From contig NZ_CABVQK010000009.1 in the NCBI RefSeq assembly GCF_902499335.1, forward strand, positions 1 to 64,000: DNA of 64,000 bases, in the 5' to 3' direction. The notes under the pieces are model-generated. The model did no database searches. It saw only the letters and a list, made by a program, of their open reading frames with translations, and was not told the origin of the DNA. Position numbers and translations under genes: made by a program. Source of the DNA: Burkholderia lata. Its GTDB lineage: Bacteria > Pseudomonadota > Gammaproteobacteria > Burkholderiales > Burkholderiaceae. Of the stretch, positions 60,714-64,000 are shown piece by piece (within the stretch, counting starts at the first letter, position 1; each line of letters opens with the position of its first letter).

Positions 60714-60842
60714 CGCCCCCGCCTCCTTGAAAGGAGGCGATTCCCGCATCACCGCCTATTCTCACTACTCACGATGGCGTGCCGTCCGTCGACGTCACGC
60801 CATCCATCTCCGCCATCGAAGGCGGGATTTCTCGGAGAACTG

Positions 60843-62060
60843 ATGAAACCGCACGCCCGAACAGAAAAACAGGCCGTCGATGCGGCGGACCTGCATCACG
60901 AGGTCGGCGCACCGGCCGCCGCGCGCACGCTGCCGTACGAGACGATCGCGCTCGTGCTGCAAGGCGGCGGCGCGCTCGGCGCGTACCAGGCCGGCGTGTT
61001 CGAGGGGCTGCACGAGGCGGGTATTCCGCTCGACTGGATCGCGGGCATCTCGATCGGCGCGCTCAACACCGCGCTGATCGCGGGCAATGCGCCCGAGCAT
61101 CGTGTCGAGCGGCTGCGCGAGTTCTGGGAAACGATCTGCAAGCCGGCGTTCTTCCCGACGGTTCCGGCCGCATTCGAATTCGCGCTGTTCAACAGCATCG
61201 ACCAGATCCGCACGTTCTTCACCGCGTCGCAGGCCGCGAGCGCGATGATGCAGGGCCAGCAGGGATTCTTCGTGCCGCGCTTTCCGCCGCCCGTGCCGGG
61301 CGTGTCCGATCATCCGGAGAAGATCAGCTGGTACGACACGTCGCAACTGCGCGCGACGCTGCTGAAGCTGTGCGATTTCGACCGGATCAACTCGGGCGAG
61401 ACGCGCGTGTCGGTCGGTGCGGTCAACGTCGGCACCGGCAACTTCGTGTACTTCGACAACACGCGCACCCGCCTCGCGCCCGAGCACTTCATGGCGTCCG
61501 GCGCGCTGCCGCCCGCGTTCCCGCCGGTCGAGATCGACGGCGAGTACTACTGGGACGGCGGCGTCGTGTCGAACACGCCGCTGATGGAAGTGCTGCGCGC
61601 CCGGCCGCGCCGCGACACGCTCGCGTTCCAGGTGGATCTGTGGAGTGCGCGCGGGCCGCTGCCGCGCTCGATGGCCGATGTCGCCGAACGCACGAAGGAC
61701 GTGCAGTATTCGAGCCGCACGCGTTTCGTCACCGACACGCTGCAGCGCGAACAGCGCTACCGCAACGTGCTGCGCCACGTGCTCGACCAGGTGCCGGAAG
61801 AGCAGCGCAAGTCGGATCCGTGGTGCGTCGAGGCCGATGCGATGTCGTGCAGCAAGAAGTACAACATCCAGCACCTGATCTACCAGCAGAAGGCGTACGA
61901 GCATCACTACAAGGACTATCAGTTCGGTCTGTCGACGATGCGTGACCATTGGTCCGCGGGCCTCGACGACATCCGCAAGACGCTCGCAGTCAAGGACGGC
62001 CTCGCGCTGCCCAACAACGACTCGGGCTTCGTGACGCACGACATTCACCGCAAGCGGTAA
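60843..62060 (+). CDS. patatin-like phospholipase/esterase (DUF3734 type)
   Basis: This 405-residue lipase has the patatin oxyanion loop GGGALGAYQAG, the nucleophile elbow GISIG and the catalytic DGG in YYWDGGVVSNTPL. A C-terminal domain of the DUF3734 kind follows (KKYNIQHLIYQQKAYEHHYK). It is encoded in one direction after bdhA and is commonly found there in PHB-storing beta-proteobacteria. It may hydrolyse PHB-granule or membrane lipid, unproven. Confidence 0.9.
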   Translation: MKPHARTEKQAVDAADLHHEVGAPAAARTLPYETIALVLQGGGALGAYQAGVFEGLHEAGIPLDWIAGISIGALNTALIAGNAPEHRVERLREFWETICKPAFFPTVPAAFEFALFNSIDQIRTFFTASQAASAMMQGQQGFFVPRFPPPVPGVSDHPEKISWYDTSQLRATLLKLCDFDRINSGETRVSVGAVNVGTGNFVYFDNTRTRLAPEHFMASGALPPAFPPVEIDGEYYWDGGVVSNTPLMEVLRARPRRDTLAFQVDLWSARGPLPRSMADVAERTKDVQYSSRTRFVTDTLQREQRYRNVLRHVLDQVPEEQRKSDPWCVEADAMSCSKKYNIQHLIYQQKAYEHHYKDYQFGLSTMRDHWSAGLDDIRKTLAVKDGLALPNNDSGFVTHDIHRKR

Positions 62061-62120
62061 TGCCGTGCGCGACGGATCGGCGCGATGCATGCGCCGGTCC
62101 GTCCTCTTCTCCGACCAGAC

Positions 62121-62585
62121 ATGCCGATTTTCATTGCACTGTTCGCGCTCATCGCTGCCGGATGGGGCGCGGTTCACCTGTTTCACGTCATCGCCGCGCA
62201 GTTCGGCCAGCCGGTCGCGATTGCGGCCGCCGTGCTCGCCGCCGCGATCCTGATCGCGCTGGTCGCCTGGTGGATCAAGCGCCGCCGCGACATCGCACCG
62301 AATACGAAGGAAGACGGCTGGACCCACGTCGTGCATCGTGCGTGGGGCGAGCTGCGCGTGTCCGCGACGCAGGGGCTGCTGTGGCTGTCGCACGATGGCG
62401 CGGACGGCCGCTATACGCTGTCGCAGCTCGACGGCTGCCAGGCCGCGCCGATCGGCGGCCGCTGGCATCTCGTCGTGCGCGTGCGTGATGCCGTGCGCAG
62501 CGAATGGAAGCTGCCGATGATGGACAAGCGCGATGCGCAGCGTTGGGCACGCGTGCTGACGCTCGCGAAGGACAACCGGCTCTGA
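62121..62585 (+). CDS. hypothetical membrane protein (154 aa)
   Basis: Two hydrophobic helices near the N-terminus (IFIALFALIAAGWGAVHLFH and VAIAAAVLAAAILIALVAWW) precede a soluble beta-rich domain of about 90 residues (WTHVVHRAWGELRVSATQ). I recognise no family. It lies 60 bases after the patatin gene in the same direction, perhaps in the same transcript. Confidence 0.7.
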   Translation: MPIFIALFALIAAGWGAVHLFHVIAAQFGQPVAIAAAVLAAAILIALVAWWIKRRRDIAPNTKEDGWTHVVHRAWGELRVSATQGLLWLSHDGADGRYTLSQLDGCQAAPIGGRWHLVVRVRDAVRSEWKLPMMDKRDAQRWARVLTLAKDNRL

Positions 62586-62658
62586 AACGGCGCGCGTCGG
62601 ATGCGCCTGTGCGCCCGGCACGAACCGCCGCGCCGGCTATCCCGCATCATTCCACGCG

Positions 62659-63543
62659 CTATCGCGCCTTCAGCGCCCACAACGCATCGAGCACGTGCTG
62701 CGTGGCCCGCTCGACCGGCCCCGCCCGATGGGCGATACCCAGTTCACGCCACAGCGCCGGGCGCAGCGCCCGCATCACGATGCGTGCGTCGGGTAGCGGC
62801 GCACCCGCCTCGTGCGGCAGCAGCGTCGCGCCGTAACCAGCGGCGACCAGGCTCTTGATCGCATCGTTGTAGTTGAGTTCGATCCGCGGCTCCGGCCGGT
62901 GGCCGCCGAGCGCGAACCATTCCGTCGTGAGCCGCGACAGGCGGGTGGTCGCATCGTTGAGAATCAGCGGGCGGGCGGCCAGATAGCCGGGTGTCACGCG
63001 CGCCGGAAGCGGCCAGTCCGCCGGCAGAAACGCCATCACCGGATCGCGCCGCCACGCGCGGATCGACAGACCCGCGACCGCCGTCTGCGGCAGCGCCACC
63101 AGTCCGATATCGAGCGTGCCCTGCGCAATGCGCGCCAGCGTGTCGTGCGACGTGAGCACCGCAATCTGGACATCGATGTCCGGATGCTGCTCGCGCAACC
63201 GGGCCACCGCCTGCGGCAACAAGTGCGCGATCGCCCCGGTCGATGCGCCGAGGCGTACGCGCCCCGCCAACCCCTGCACCTGTCGCTGCACGTCGTCCAG
63301 CGTGGATTCGACCTCGGCCAGCAGGCGGCGCGCCCGCTCCACCAGCACTTCACCGATGGGCGACGGCCGCACGTTGCCACGCGTGCGGGACAGCAACGGC
63401 GCGCCGATGCGGCTTTCCAGTTCGGCAATGTGAAGACTGACGGTCGGCGGCGCGAGATGAAGCCATTGCGCCGCTGCGACAAAGGACCCTTGGTCCGCAA
63501 TCGCGACCAGCGTGCGCAGGCGGTCCAGGCTGATCTCGCGCAT
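62659..63543 (-). CDS. LysR-family transcriptional regulator
   Basis: This 294-residue LysR regulator has the N-terminal helix-turn-helix with GSFVAAAQWLHLAPPTVSLH and a substrate-binding-like domain. It is divergent from argC across 120 bases. The start at ATG giving MREISLDRLRTL matches the family; an upstream ATG adds six residues. The target and effector are unknown. Confidence 0.9.
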   Translation of the reverse strand: MREISLDRLRTLVAIADQGSFVAAAQWLHLAPPTVSLHIAELESRIGAPLLSRTRGNVRPSPIGEVLVERARRLLAEVESTLDDVQRQVQGLAGRVRLGASTGAIAHLLPQAVARLREQHPDIDVQIAVLTSHDTLARIAQGTLDIGLVALPQTAVAGLSIRAWRRDPVMAFLPADWPLPARVTPGYLAARPLILNDATTRLSRLTTEWFALGGHRPEPRIELNYNDAIKSLVAAGYGATLLPHEAGAPLPDARIVMRALRPALWRELGIAHRAGPVERATQHVLDALWALKAR

Positions 63544-63663
63544 TCCCCACCTCTCGTTCAAGAAAACTGAATCTGGCAGTCAGTAAATTCAACTTTTCCT
63601 ATTCTAGGCGTTCGACGGACGATACGGCTTTCCCGACGACCGAACCGAAGGCACGCGACCACC

Positions 63664-64000
63664 ATGAGCCAGCCCACTGTCTACATCGACGGCGATCAAG
63701 GCACGACCGGATTGCTGATCCACGAGCGCCTGCGCGGGCGCACCGACCTGCAGCTCGTCACGCTGCCGGATGCCGAGCGCAAGGATCCCGTGCGGCGCGC
63801 CGAAGCGATCAACGCAGCCGACATCGCGATCCTGTGCCTGCCGGATGCGGCCGCGCGCGAAGCGGTCGGCTTCATCCGGAATCCGGCGGTACGCGTGATC
63901 GACGCGAGTTCGGCCCATCGCACGCAGCCGGATTGGGTCTACGGCTTTCCCGAGATGGCCGACGGGCACGCGCAGACGATTGCGCACGCGCGGCGCGTCA
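63664..64000 (+). CDS. argC: N-acetyl-gamma-glutamyl-phosphate reductase, type 2 (5' part, truncated by window end)
   Basis: The frame starting at ATG 63664 reads MSQPTVYIDGDQGTTGLLIH and continues in frame to the window end (112 codons). The GDQGTTGL NADP-binding motif, the segment AILCLPDAAAREAV and DASSAHRT identify ArgC of the short (type 2) group, which reduces N-acetylglutamyl phosphate in arginine synthesis. The rest of the gene lies beyond 64000. Confidence 0.93.
   Translation, partial: MSQPTVYIDGDQGTTGLLIHERLRGRTDLQLVTLPDAERKDPVRRAEAINAADIAILCLPDAAAREAVGFIRNPAVRVIDASSAHRTQPDWVYGFPEMADGHAQTIAHARRV

Noticed and set aside
1..64000. CRISPR arrays, tRNA or rRNA genes
   Set aside because: I saw no regular spaced repeats and no sequence resembling a tRNA or rRNA.

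Overview
The window is GC-rich DNA with codon use and gene content typical of Burkholderia, most likely the Burkholderia cepacia complex and probably a secondary replicon. This is inferred from beta-proteobacterial pca/pob organisation, Gram-negative porins ending in Phe, FecI/FecR/TonB-receptor systems, and a bdhA/patatin cluster typical of a polyhydroxybutyrate-storing organism. I see no rRNA, tRNA, CRISPR array or intact insertion sequence.

Layout. About 1-780 is lower in GC and poor in genes, with a possible insertion-sequence end at the left edge. A LysE exporter follows. From 1.8 to 9.9 kb lies a 4-hydroxybenzoate/protocatechuate pathway (pobA, pcaI, pcaJ, pcaB, pcaD, pcaC, pcaK, all on the minus strand) with a divergent LysR regulator; pcaGH and pcaF are missing. 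From 10 to 19.4 kb are mainly housekeeping and stress genes: folE-folM, a serine acetyltransferase, UspA, an Fnr-type regulator, an ArgP/ArgO pair, an aldo/keto reductase and several hypothetical proteins. From 19.5 to 34.1 kb is a catabolic region with three AraC regulators, two GMC oxidoreductases, a dihydroxyacetophenone-dioxygenase-like cupin, MFS, alcohol dehydrogenase, SDR, porin, a MetA-type outer-membrane protein and an aldehyde dehydrogenase. Together these look like uptake and stepwise oxidation of one or more aromatic ketones or alcohols; the substrate is not known.

From 34.2 to 38.1 kb two translationally coupled genes encode an FHA protein and a 958-residue protein that joins a Ser/Thr kinase, a degenerate class III cyclase domain and an AAA-type ATPase. 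An AT-rich stretch separates them from an iron region (38.9-57.7 kb). That region has two successive FecI-FecR-TonB-receptor systems. Between them sit bacterioferritin and a Fur-family regulator. After the second come a MATE exporter translationally coupled to a FecCD-type ABC importer, an isolated LanC-like protein on the opposite strand, and a YqjI-type PadR regulator followed by a siderophore-interacting reductase. No siderophore biosynthesis genes are present, so uptake of foreign siderophores is the simplest reading. The sequence shows a Fur box on the promoter of the first sigma factor and another inside a perfect inverted repeat before the second.

From 57.8 kb to the end are a small membrane protein, a PAP2 phosphatase, the ketone-body/PHB group (acetoacetate decarboxylase, 3-hydroxybutyrate dehydrogenase, patatin-like lipase), a membrane protein, a LysR regulator and the 5' part of argC, cut by the window edge. 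The strongest candidates for something new are the FHA/kinase/cyclase/ATPase pair, the isolated LanC protein in an iron locus, the MATE-ABC coupling, and several unusual operators.
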